The notes under the pieces: model-generated | Told to the model about the DNA's origin: nothing | The model's database searches: none | Seen by the model: only the letters and a program-made list of their open reading frames with translations | Shown here: positions 10,529 to 19,218 of the stretch, one piece after another | How the letters are laid out: each line of letters begins with the position of its first letter | How positions within the stretch are numbered: the stretch's first letter is position 1 | NCBI GenBank assembly: GCA_023897205.1 | Contig: JAHWDD010000002.1 | Span: forward strand, 5,084,001-5,148,000 | Origin: Exophiala sp. HKRS030 | Taxonomy: Eukaryota; Ascomycota; Eurotiomycetes; Chaetothyriales; Herpotrichiellaceae | DNA length: 64,000 nt | Reading direction: 5' to 3' | Made by a program: the position numbers and the translations under genes

Positions 10529-10838
10529 TCAGGGCTTGCGCTTGTCATCTTTTGGTTTATGTGCATCACTATTTTTGTCGGTCCCTTCTAGATATCGTCC
10601 AAGGTATCGCAGATACTGCACAGCAAGTAATCAGCACTGCGACAGTATTGGAACGCAGTGTATCAATCCTTGTAACCACAACACATACCTCAGATATTAC
10701 AGCCTGGGTGTTCCTGTGCGCCTGGGCTCGCCTCTGTGAGGCCGCATCGGATGAAGCTGTGGGAGCAGATGCTGCTGACGATGTACTCGACCTTGGGGTC
10801 TTGTCGGATTTCGATTCTTGCTTCTTGGGATTACTCAT
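10529..10838 (-). CDS. Candidate small spliced gene, about 78 residues, unknown
   Basis: ATG 10838 opens MSNPKKQESKSDKTPRSSTS, a Ser/Ala-rich basic N-terminus, and runs to QAHRNTQAVISE before a GTATGT donor. After a GCAG acceptor it continues in phase as YLRYLGRYLEGTDKNS and then a Lys/Asp-rich tail to TGA at 10529. The spliced frame is coherent; the unspliced frame turns hydrophobic and stops. The opposite strand is also open. No family recognised; it may be the 5' part of the candidate at 10466-10230. Confidence 0.35.
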
Positions 10839-12063
10839 CGTAAGGCTGTGGATGCGATATAGTTGGAAGGACTAAGAGTGGGGTTAGGGAGCAGGACGAC
10901 TAGCATTTGGAGCAGTCAGCTATTGGATATGAGAATTCAGCCGGTCACTCTTGAATACTCAGGTGCAGTCTGGTGATATGGAGACCACGAACCCATCACG
11001 GGAGGGGTTTCCAATCTTTATACACCAGCATCCTCAAGATGAGGCTTTCGGTATTGAGGAGCACCAACTGCACGTACCCTGCATACGAGATATGCATTCC
11101 ACCTGACCGGGCAGTCGTAAGCACAAATATTTGGTCATTGGTGGAGAGATGACGAAGTCCTCATCATCTTACAATCGCGTGGTCGGTTTAGACCGCCGTA
11201 AACGAGACCAGGGTTCACAGTCAAAATGGTTGGAGCATCATGTCGTTTAAAAGCCTTGGAATGCGTCTGGTGGTCGCTCCAACGGATGACTAAGTCTAAA
11301 CAAGGAGTAGTGCAAGTACCTAAAAGAGGGTGTATATTTGAATCACGAACCAAGCGACGGAGAAGGCTGGATCAATGTGAGATAATGCATCGCAGCTTTC
11401 AAGTTTCAATTCCGACATGTAGAACTTATCGAGTCAGGCTGGGGCAAACACAGATTGGAAGGAGTAAAAATCCTAGTTCGGGACGAAGCCTTGCTCGGAT
11501 CAGCATGTGGATGTAGATGTGGAGGAGACCCACGGGAGGTCTCCACCGCCCGTTGGCTAGGTCATGGTCGTGCATGTATCACGATGATCTACCAAAGTGG
11601 ACCACGATGGGTGACGGCAGTTTTTCACTTCAGCATTCTCCATACTAGAGCTCCTCTCTGCTAGTTGTCGAGCCCTCGAACCACTCGACGGGGAATAGAC
11701 CGCCTTCGGCAACATGGCCTATCCATCAATGTCTCGATTCATTCCGACACTCTGTATACGAAGGTTGGGATGGTACACGGATAGCAGGGCATTGTTTAGC
11801 GCAGGCGGCGGACGAAAGAAGAAATCGAACAAAGCCATTCCCCAAAGAAGCAAGCTTGACTGTCAATGTCATCGACCGAGATAGGTGATACTTGCAGCCT
11901 AGGGCGCCTTGCTTAGCAAGTATCGCCCGATGATTCGAGAGCTAAGCTAAATATCAAGTTGCATTTGGTTGGTGGGAAAAGGTATCAGTACTATCCAATC
12001 TGCTCTCCATCACGAACCACATATCCGTCTCTCCTGTCCAACCTGCATTAGTATCATTCACAA
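10839..12063. other. Intergenic region, 1.2 kb
   Basis: No gene supported. It contains an inverted repeat near 11.9 kb (listed separately). Short open frames on the plus strand between 11.2 and 11.7 kb have no recognisable motif. Confidence 0.45.
11887..11924. repeat. Perfect 9-bp inverted repeat (hairpin potential)
   Basis: GATACTTGC at 11887-11895 is matched by GCAAGTATC at 11916-11924 with a 20-nt loop that itself holds the palindrome GGCGCC. It could be a transcript hairpin, a regulator site or chance; nothing nearby decides which. Confidence 0.35.
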
Positions 12064-12750
12064 TTAATATGAATTCGATGATGATATGCCGATAGTCACG
12101 AAGATCGAATCGGAATAAGCAATGACTAGTAAAATCCCTCGTCTCTGACGACCCGTGTTACTTGTTTCTTGTTTCGTCATGACTCTCTCTTTGACCCTGT
12201 CGCAAGACTCAAAGCATTTCGATATACTTTGGAGGAAATCATGCGGACCAGGCTCGTGTCGAGTGGCTGGCAAAATGCTGACGTGATTCAAGACGCCAGC
12301 GATAGACTTGTTACTCCTTTGAGCCCAGGGGAGAATTCCGGGTCGTTGCATTAAGAGAGCGTATTCCGTAAAAGGCCTAGAAGTGGTGGATGAGGTGTGG
12401 ATAGATAGACCGGTGGACTGCAAAGGGTTCTTCCATGATCGGGTATTCAAGATCAATGGGTATGAGTTCCGATAGTATGTCTGCGCTAGGTGACAAACGG
12501 TAATGCTTGATTCACCATGGCATTGTTGCGTACGTATGGACTCGTCGTGGCTATGGCTGAAAACCGCTATATACACATGCTTCTCGGCCTGATGTTGTGC
12601 TTGGCTTCGGAGGAAATGCAAAATGCCAAACTTGTGCCTCGGTACAAAAAAAACCAAAAGCCAACGTCCAACCCTTGAGCACGTGAGCTGCACATGACAA
12701 TCAACTTTCATCGCGTCCTCCGTATTAACCATCACCTCCATCATCCCCAT
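12064..12750 (-). CDS. Doubtful 228-residue ORF upstream of LIP2
   Basis: An uninterrupted ATG-to-stop frame of 687 nt, divergent from the octanoyltransferase gene with about 106 bases between the two starts. The composition (His, Ser, Cys and Met spread evenly, no domain-like blocks) does not look like a conserved protein, and I recognise no motif. ORFs this long are uncommon by chance at this base composition, so it is kept as a low-confidence entry. It would overlap any LIP2 promoter. Confidence 0.2.
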   Translation of the reverse strand: MGMMEVMVNTEDAMKVDCHVQLTCSRVGRWLLVFFVPRHKFGILHFLRSQAQHQAEKHVYIAVFSHSHDESIRTQQCHGESSITVCHLAQTYYRNSYPLILNTRSWKNPLQSTGLSIHTSSTTSRPFTEYALLMQRPGILPWAQRSNKSIAGVLNHVSILPATRHEPGPHDFLQSISKCFESCDRVKERVMTKQETSNTGRQRRGILLVIAYSDSIFVTIGISSSNSY

Positions 12751-12856
12751 CTACAGTGCTAACTAGCCTCGTCCTAGATCCATCTAGCTCGTCTCAATCG
12801 ACGAAGCAAATTTGTCGCCGCCTCCAGTACAAATAGGCAATGGTCTGCCCACGGCC

Positions 12857-14035
12857 ATGCGCCTAGCCCACTTACACCTCGCACAACCCATCTCGTACGT
12901 ACGGTCTCTGGCGCTACAGAACGCTGTACTACAGCGACATTTCAACCACAAAGACCGTCTCCGCTCGAGCCCCACGGCACAGAGTGGAGGCGTCGTGGAT
13001 GCTCGATGGCAACGACATCAGTCCAGCCAACAGGATGATGCCGTTGTTGCCAACGCCGGGTTCGGGATCGAGCCAGATAGAGGTCTGACCGGTGTGCGGG
13101 AACATGGTTCTACGAAAAGAAGCTCTTCTTCCTTTTCTCTGTCTTCTTCTTCGCCTTCTCTCGCCGCTACTGGTCTAGACCCATCGCCAGATTCTATCTC
13201 GCCAGCTTCCTTATCATCTACAGACACCGCCTCGAGTTTAGTCAATACCGTTGATGCCTCAAACCCGGCCAATCTACCTCCCGACCCAACTCTGATCACC
13301 TTCTCGACCACACCAACTTACACAGTCGGTCGTCGCCACCTACAGACGAACCCAATCTCGCAGACTCAACAGGACTTTCTATCTGCGTCGGGCGCGGCCA
13401 CCTTCTATGCGTCGCCCCGAGGTGGCCTACTCACATACCATGGCCCAGGTCAATTGACAGGGTACATGGTCGCCGACCTACGTCGCCACGGCATCACAGC
13501 ACGATGCTGGATCAAGCTGCTCGAAGACAGCGTCATGCGAGCTTGCGCCACCTTTGGTGTCCAGAACACCACTCGCACCGATGATCCTGGCGTGTGGATC
13601 ACCGACACGCAACGCAAGATCTGTGCTATCGGCGTGCAGGTCTCTCGAGGCATTACCAGCCACGGCGTGGGTTTCAATGTTTTTGATCATCCCATTCCAA
13701 ATGATCAAGTCGATGCTTTCGACTTCACCGAGGGGCAATTACGGTCCGCATCTTATGCTCCTGAGACCAAGGGGTTCCTGTCTTGGGGGTTCAGTCGTAT
13801 CGTTGCATGCGGGCTAGAGGGCAAGAGTGTGACGTGGCTTGCTCGCGAGAGTGACTCGTCTAGTGTCGTTAAAAACACGGCCTCTGGTGAGAATCGCTTG
13901 GAGTTTGATTCCACTTCCAGCGTTGGGGATGTCTTTGCACGAGAAATCGCCGATGGCATCAATCGCATGAAATCGGAGGGCAAGGAGGAGGTGACCGGTG
14001 TTTACCGTATCGAGGAAGACGAGATCATGACTTGA
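12857..14035 (+). CDS. LIP2: Mitochondrial lipoyl(octanoyl) transferase, LipB/Lip2 family
   Basis: Transfers the octanoyl group from acyl carrier protein to lipoyl-dependent apoproteins, the first step of lipoate assembly in mitochondria (family knowledge). 392 residues, single exon, from ATG 12857. The N-terminus (MRLAHLHLAQPISYVRS, basic and free of acidic residues) fits a mitochondrial presequence. It is followed by a Ser-rich linker (about residues 80-145) that is longer than in bacterial LipB. The LipB signature RGGLLTYHGPGQL is intact, as are the catalytic Lys region (TQRKICAIGVQVSRG) and the catalytic Cys region (RIVACGLEGK). The conserved ITSHGVGFNV block sits between them. The stop lies 2 nt from that of a candidate gene on the other strand. 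Confidence 0.92.
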   Translation: MRLAHLHLAQPISYVRSLALQNAVLQRHFNHKDRLRSSPTAQSGGVVDARWQRHQSSQQDDAVVANAGFGIEPDRGLTGVREHGSTKRSSSSFSLSSSSPSLAATGLDPSPDSISPASLSSTDTASSLVNTVDASNPANLPPDPTLITFSTTPTYTVGRRHLQTNPISQTQQDFLSASGAATFYASPRGGLLTYHGPGQLTGYMVADLRRHGITARCWIKLLEDSVMRACATFGVQNTTRTDDPGVWITDTQRKICAIGVQVSRGITSHGVGFNVFDHPIPNDQVDAFDFTEGQLRSASYAPETKGFLSWGFSRIVACGLEGKSVTWLARESDSSSVVKNTASGENRLEFDSTSSVGDVFAREIADGINRMKSEGKEEVTGVYRIEEDEIMT

Positions 14036-14037
14036 AT

Positions 14038-14500
14038 TTACAAAAGATAGTCGAGAAGCGCCTTGCTAGAGGTATATGTTTCATATGGGAATTCAGCACG
14101 ATCGACCCGGCGGCAGTTGTCTGGCCGCGCTGGACAGAGTATCGTATGAGAAATCCGAAGTCGAAGAACTGTCTTTGATGTCCATTCCCGAGCCTTATCG
14201 GCTAGATGGTCTTCAGAGTCGAAGAGAGGAGTGAACAACCGCCCACCACGTGGCATGAAGAGAGAACACCGGAGGCTCCTCAACAGACTCACCCATCGAA
14301 GCGGATCCAAGTGTTATCGACCTCGAATTTGAGACACTCTTTTCGACGACAATAGACATACAGACTCTGCAGGGAACACTAGGATTCTGTGCGTAACCAG
14401 TATCACCAAAGAGTTGAACTTGTGAGAAGAGATTAAAATCGATCAAGATTTCCTTCAGTCTGGAAATGTTAACTCCAGAGAAGAGCGGAAGAATGTTCAT
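14038..14500 (-). CDS. Probable small spliced gene tail-to-tail with LIP2, unknown function
   Basis: ATG 14500 opens MNILPLFSGVNISRLKEIL; exon 1 runs to 14293 and ends ...GSASM plus one base at G|GTGAGT. The acceptor CCATCTAG gives exon 2 (14201-14038), which continues in phase as ADKAREWTSKTVLRLRISH and ends KALLDYLL plus TAA. The product would be 123 residues. The consistent phase, strong donor and clean termination support a real gene; no family is recognised. The stop codons of this gene and LIP2 are separated by only 2 nt, so their 3' UTRs must overlap, which is either an antisense arrangement or a reason for doubt. Confidence 0.38.
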
Positions 14501-15842
14501 CTCAAATGAAATGAAATTTTGGGCCTACGAGCTCCACCTCCTATTCAATTATCATGAGCAATTCGACAACTTCACCACTGTTAGTCACTCAGGCAAGCCG
14601 TGGTCTCTTCCCCTGGTTGCCAAGCAAGCAAGGAACAGAAAACTAAGAGGATGGCCATTCTCACACAGCTGACTCCCTGGGCACCCCAATATCCACTTCT
14701 ATCGTCACGAGTATGCTCTGTGGAAACTCGGCACTCGCCTCCCTTTGTGAAACTGGACGTGTGGCGTTTGCGTGGAACCAAAACGCTTAGGGAGTACGAT
14801 CCGAGAAAGGAGAAAGGGAGAAAAAGCGCACCGATACAACCACAAATCCGAGATGCACAGAGATGCGAAACTAGAACCAAAACAATGATCATGAATGCAA
14901 CTCGGAAAGACAATGGTAAAAATCCGATAGAACGAAACAGAATTCCCGACTCACAAGCTCTCCCACGACTGAGACTCCCGTGTAAAATTATATACTTTCT
15001 GAGACGGCATACCATTACCTACCTGCCGCATAGGCAGTATGTACATTCACGAGACCACAACGCACATATATGAACATAGACTATACCCATACACCCATAC
15101 CCATACACCCAGGTCCACTAGAGAAGACTTTCTGAGGACAACGATCGTCCCATACAAATCCGGCATGAAGACCTACAACACCACACTGCCAGGCCAGCAT
15201 ATCACACATGTTACGACGTGACATGAGTGTGTGCGTGTCGTGCCATCATTTGATCTCTTGACAGCTATATGACAATGATAGCAGTGTCAACCTCTTCGGT
15301 GCGCTTGAGGAGTAGGAGGGTCATTAATATGGCAAGTGTGGTCTACTCCGTATGCACCCACCTAGTTACATAGGTAGCGGACGAGTCACGTGCTTTAAGT
15401 GTACAGACAGCGTTTGCTATCCTCATGTACATGTATAGAACTACACGTGTTTCGATATTAGATGTCTAGATACTACATACCTGCTAATACCATTCATTCA
15501 CAAAGCGCACCATGGCGGTGATGTACCTAGATATTCACAAATCAAGTATACATGGTATGGAACGTTGGTTAGTTCGCAGGAACGAACCGTCTACTCAGTC
15601 CAACCACCCACACTCGCACTCGCACTCGCATTCGACGATTTAACTTCACAACCACGGAGATGGCGTATCTACCTATCCGTATCTACCTACGGAGCACTAA
15701 CTAGCTCAGTCAAGTCCGTCGGCCGAAGACGCTTGCTTGTTCCCTTCGCACATCTGATAGACAGGACATACGTATTCGATCCACGCAGGATACAGGAAGC
15801 AGGGGGTAGGCACGGACCGGGGGAAGGCAAAAGGGGGTGAAG

Positions 15843-15873
15843 AGGAGGAGGAGGAGGAGGAGGAGGAGGAGGG
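15843..15873. repeat. GGA trinucleotide microsatellite
   Basis: About ten consecutive GAG/GGA units, interrupted at the end by GGGG. It lies in non-coding sequence. Confidence 0.85.
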
Positions 15874-16126
15874 GAGTGGCTTTCCGTGAGAATTTATACT
15901 CACGTGCAGTGCAGAGGACGGTGTACAGACTGCAGACTACATGCGGTACGGTATGGTGTGGATGTGGTGTAAACACCTAAGTAACCAGCTCTCTACCCTA
16001 GCTACCATAGATGATAAGTATCCGCATGTGGAGTTGAGTGACTACGGAGTAAGTATTTAGTGCACATAAGGGTAAGTGGGCCCGTCGTCCATTTATGTTA
16101 ACTGGACGAATTAAATTGACGTACTG

Positions 16127-16178
16127 ATTAATTAAATGGCTAATTAGCTGTTAATTAATTAAATGGCTAATTGGCTGA
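16127..16178. repeat. Two-copy tandem repeat, AT-rich, about 26-bp unit
   Basis: Two adjacent near-identical copies of an ATTAATTAAATGGCTAATT unit followed by AGCTG or GGCTG. Related fragments (GATTAAATCACTAAACGATT) follow. Confidence 0.7.
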
Positions 16179-16690
16179 TTGAACGATTAAATCACTAAAC
16201 GATTGGATTAACCAAGCGACCGACCAAAGAGACAAGGTCACTCGATCGTTCCATTTCGTCTCGTTTCGTTTGCCGGTCGGTCGATCGATCGAATGGACCG
16301 CGTGGGTGATGGACGTGAATGTATATATGTAAGGTAGGTACACACAGAACTCTACATACGTACTGTACTTCTGATAACGTAATGGCGTAATGAGGTTAAT
16401 ATAGTTCATTTCAAAAAGCTTGAGTTGCCTAGCACCGACTATCTACTACTCTTCGTGACGAGGTACGATGTAGGTAGGTACTCTGTGAGTATCTAGGTAC
16501 TCCGTGAATATGTAGGTCGTTAGTGAGTCCATGAGTTAAGTACATACATAACTACTCCGTAGTTTTTCAGTGATTAGTTGGTTTGGTAGTTAAAGACTTA
16601 AAGTTAACCCGGAACCCAAATGTCTAACCTTGGCAAGCCGTGAGCCGCAAGCCGCAAGCCGTGAGCATCGGAGCTGATATCCGCAAGGCG

Positions 16691-16750
16691 GCACTAACTA
16701 AGTAACTAACTAGTTAGTCAGTTAGTCAGTTAGTTAAAACAGTTAGTCAA
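16691..16750. repeat. GTTAGTCA / CTAACTAA repeat with inverted arms
   Basis: CTAACTAAGTAACTAACTAG is followed directly by GTTAGTCAGTTAGTCAGTTA, so the two halves are partly complementary and could fold. Similar words recur near 17720, 18010 and 25370. Confidence 0.65.
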
Positions 16751-17054
16751 CTACGGAGTAGTCAACGAGCTAGCTATATAACTTGACCAGGTCACAGGTG
16801 TGTATGTGTACTCCGTCTGTGCATGCGTCTGTGTCTGCGTATGCCAGCTCCCAGCTACCAGCTATGAGCTATGTACAGTACATATGTACTGTACCTACGG
16901 AAGTACTCCCCTAAGTATGTCAACTGCCTACTCTGTAGGTACCTAACCTGCCTCCCCGGCCCTCTCACCCGCCCGCCCGCCGGCCCGCCCGCTTGCATGC
17001 GCCTCTCCACTCTCATCCTTGTCTGTTTGCCGAGATCAAAAGTCCAGACCCCCG

Positions 17055-17093
17055 CCACTGACACTGACATTGACACTGACACTGACACTGACT
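17055..17093. repeat. Hexanucleotide (CACTGA)n microsatellite
   Basis: Six to seven units of CACTGA, one with an ATTGA variant. Confidence 0.85.
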
Positions 17094-17167
17094 GGCCATG
17101 GGCGCATGCGTGCGTGTGCCTGATCTGAGACGTCGCGCTGAGATACATACGGTATATACGGAGTAAA

Positions 17168-17198
17168 GACAGACAGACAGACATACATACATACATAA
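17168..17198. repeat. (ACAG)n-(ACAT)n compound microsatellite
   Basis: Four ACAG units pass into four ACAT/ATAC units. Confidence 0.85.
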
Positions 17199-17808
17199 CT
17201 TAAAATTAAACTAACCAGTCCACAAGGAAAAAGGGTAGTCCCGAGGAAATACATACATCCATACACATATACATACACACCACCAAACCAAACCAAACCC
17301 GTGGACACGACAACTCACCTATCCACCCACCAATCAACCACGCAGACAAGCCGAACGCAGACATTATTCCCGCCTCTCTTCTCCCCCGCTCCCCTTCCCT
17401 CTCCCTCTCCTTTCCATTCCATTTTCATTCTATTTCCATTCTATTCCCTTTAAAACAGACTTTAAAACAGAAAGAGGCTCCACACCCACTGGCCTATGTA
17501 CATACATATCACCTAGTTGGTTGGCGTCCGATGGATTTATACACGTGATTTAATTAAGCAAGTAAGCAAGTAACTAACTCAGCAAGTAAGGACTTAAGAA
17601 AAAAAGAACTACAGCACATTACGATATATGTCCATGTATATGTCCATATATACATATATACATACATGTACCTCTAATCCCATGAATAGATCCAGGCGGT
17701 TGGCGAAGCACTCAGTCAAACAGTCAGTTAGTCAGTTAGTCAAGTCGGCTCTGCAAGATTGCCATCCCGCGTCCGCTTGAAGCTTGTATATACAAAGTAT
17801 GTACCGCA

Positions 17809-17922
17809 TACTCCATAACTCCATACTCTCTACACGCCTACTCTATGACTCCATACTCCATAACTCCATACTCTACACGCCTACTCTATGACTCCATACT
17901 CCATACTCCATACTCCATACTT
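17809..17922. repeat. Minisatellite with an approximately 50-bp unit built from CTCCATA
   Basis: Two long near-identical copies, each holding CTCCATAACTCCATACTCT, then CTACACGCCTACTCTATGA. They are followed by four shorter CATACTC units. The first copy has an extra CT. The nested structure suggests slippage followed by unit duplication. Confidence 0.8.
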
Positions 17923-18188
17923 CGTAGGTACTCAGTCAGGAGCTAAAGCTCGAACTGAACTAATCAACTAACCAAGTAACCAACTCACCAACCAACCAAC
18001 CAGCCAACTAGTTAACTACAGGAGTTAGTTAGTTAGTGGTTAGGTTCGGTACGGGTAGGTACGGTAGAAGGGGGCGGAGAGGCGAGGGGGATATTCTGAG
18101 ACGAGACCCTTGTTTGCCAAGGCCTTTGAGGGGCGAGACGAGCCGAGAACGAGACGAGGGGAGAAGGAGGTCAAAGATTGGCGGTATT

Positions 18189-18248
18189 GATCTCTCGATC
18201 TCTCGATCGCTTGATCGATCTGTTGATCTCTTGATCTCTTGATCTCTT
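18189..18248. repeat. GATCTCTC/GATCTCTT degenerate octamer repeat
   Basis: Seven or eight imperfect 8-bp units (GATCTCTC, GATCGCTT, GATCTGTT, GATCTCTT). It lies at the edge of the repeat-rich block. Confidence 0.8.
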
Positions 18249-18252
18249 AATA

Positions 18253-18714
18253 TCAAATATCAAATTGAGAAATACAGAGTAAGCGAAACCGAACACATTT
18301 CATTCCCTTTCCTTGGCTTTCCTCTTCGCTTGACACATTCCCCACCGACTTTCGTCTGAATCCGAAAATCACGGAAATTGCCCATCTTTGCACCTTACTC
18401 CCTGCATGTATATCTCCCACGTAACCATTATGTTGGGGCAAATAAGCAACATGTACGTGCCGTGATGATAGAAGTATCATGCAGTCATTGTCTTGATTGT
18501 GGGCTTTGATTAAAATGCTTCTACCGATAGGATATCTTTGCTCAGATGTGTTCCACAGTCGCATGCCTTGTTGCACCAAGCAAACGCCACCGGAGACAAA
18601 ATCCGACATCTCCTCTTCTGTGTCACATACTATCATTACCACTGTAATACCTCTGAAGGCGTTCGGGTCCGACAAGGCAATTTCAGGCAATTCAGCCAAT
18701 ACTACCACGCTCAT
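18253..18714 (-). CDS. Doubtful 153-residue ORF
   Basis: ATG 18714 opens MSVVVLAELPEIALSDPNAF and the frame stays open to 18253, including ITVVMIVCDTEEEMSDF. The first half looks protein-like, the second less so. No family recognised. It may be a coding remnant, or part of a spliced gene using the open minus-strand frame at 19159-18962 (also with no clear start). Confidence 0.2.
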   Translation of the reverse strand: MSVVVLAELPEIALSDPNAFRGITVVMIVCDTEEEMSDFVSGGVCLVQQGMRLWNTSEQRYPIGRSILIKAHNQDNDCMILLSSRHVHVAYLPQHNGYVGDIHAGSKVQRWAISVIFGFRRKSVGNVSSEEESQGKGMKCVRFRLLCISQFDI

Positions 18715-19218
18715 CGAGTTCAACCTGGCTTTCTGACAATGAAAATTAGTGACATCTCTTCATCCTTTGGTTGCGCATGGCTTCATGTCCTGATCGATTT
18801 TGTTCGTCATCATCCATTATTCATCGTCCATCATCCAAGCTTGAAGCAGTAATATAGAGATCAAAATCGCCAGCACAGCTTATTATGCAAGTGTATCGTC
18901 TAGGACGAATTTTCTCCAATTGAATTTCGTCCATATTGACCCACATGTTTTGTCTCCAAAATCAACGCCTCGTATGATAGAAAATCTTTCCCCAAGCATA
19001 CAGCTCCAAGCTTAACTGCAAGTGCTGTACGCCAGAAGTTCGGATCCAATGCACAAAGTCACACACCTGGCCATTCGCCAACGCACTCGACAACGCGGCC
19101 CAACGAATGATGAATCCAATGTTGCTGCCAGTGTGACAATGCATCATGTGAATGCTCACAGAATTTCGTCTGCTCCGCTATTTCAGATCTGCTCAACGGT
19201 ATGACCTACCGGTCAGCA

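Larger units (their letters stand above)
15344..17165. repeat. Cluster of five TACGGAGTA/TACTCCGTA 9-mers
   Basis: Exact copies lie at 15344-15352, 16043-16051, 16553-16561, 16752-16760 and 17157-17165, in both orientations. Further exact copies occur at 23595-23603 and 63606-63614, and one-base variants at many other intergenic sites. None was found inside a recognised coding exon. Confidence 0.75.
14501..18252. other. Gene-poor, repeat-rich intergenic block, 3.7 kb
   Basis: From about 15.3 kb the sequence is built of short reiterated words (TAGGTAC, TACGGAGTA, GTTAGTCA, ACATACAT, CTCCATA) and several tandem arrays, listed separately. No RNA gene was recognised. An ATG-started minus-strand frame at 15015-14581 (144 codons, hydrophobic stretches) lacks any motif and is more likely leader or non-coding. 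Block boundaries are approximate. Confidence 0.6.

Noticed and set aside
10264..10875. 203-codon plus-strand ORF
   Set aside because: Overlaps the better spliced minus-strand candidates, is Ser/Thr/Cys-rich without any motif, and reads like the reverse complement of coding sequence.
14581..15015. 144-codon minus-strand ORF with hydrophobic stretches
   Set aside because: ATG present, but composition is irregular, no motif, and no splice partner was found.
15841..18252. Telomere or subtelomere
   Set aside because: No TTAGGG array; the repeats are mixed microsatellites, and core genes lie on both sides.
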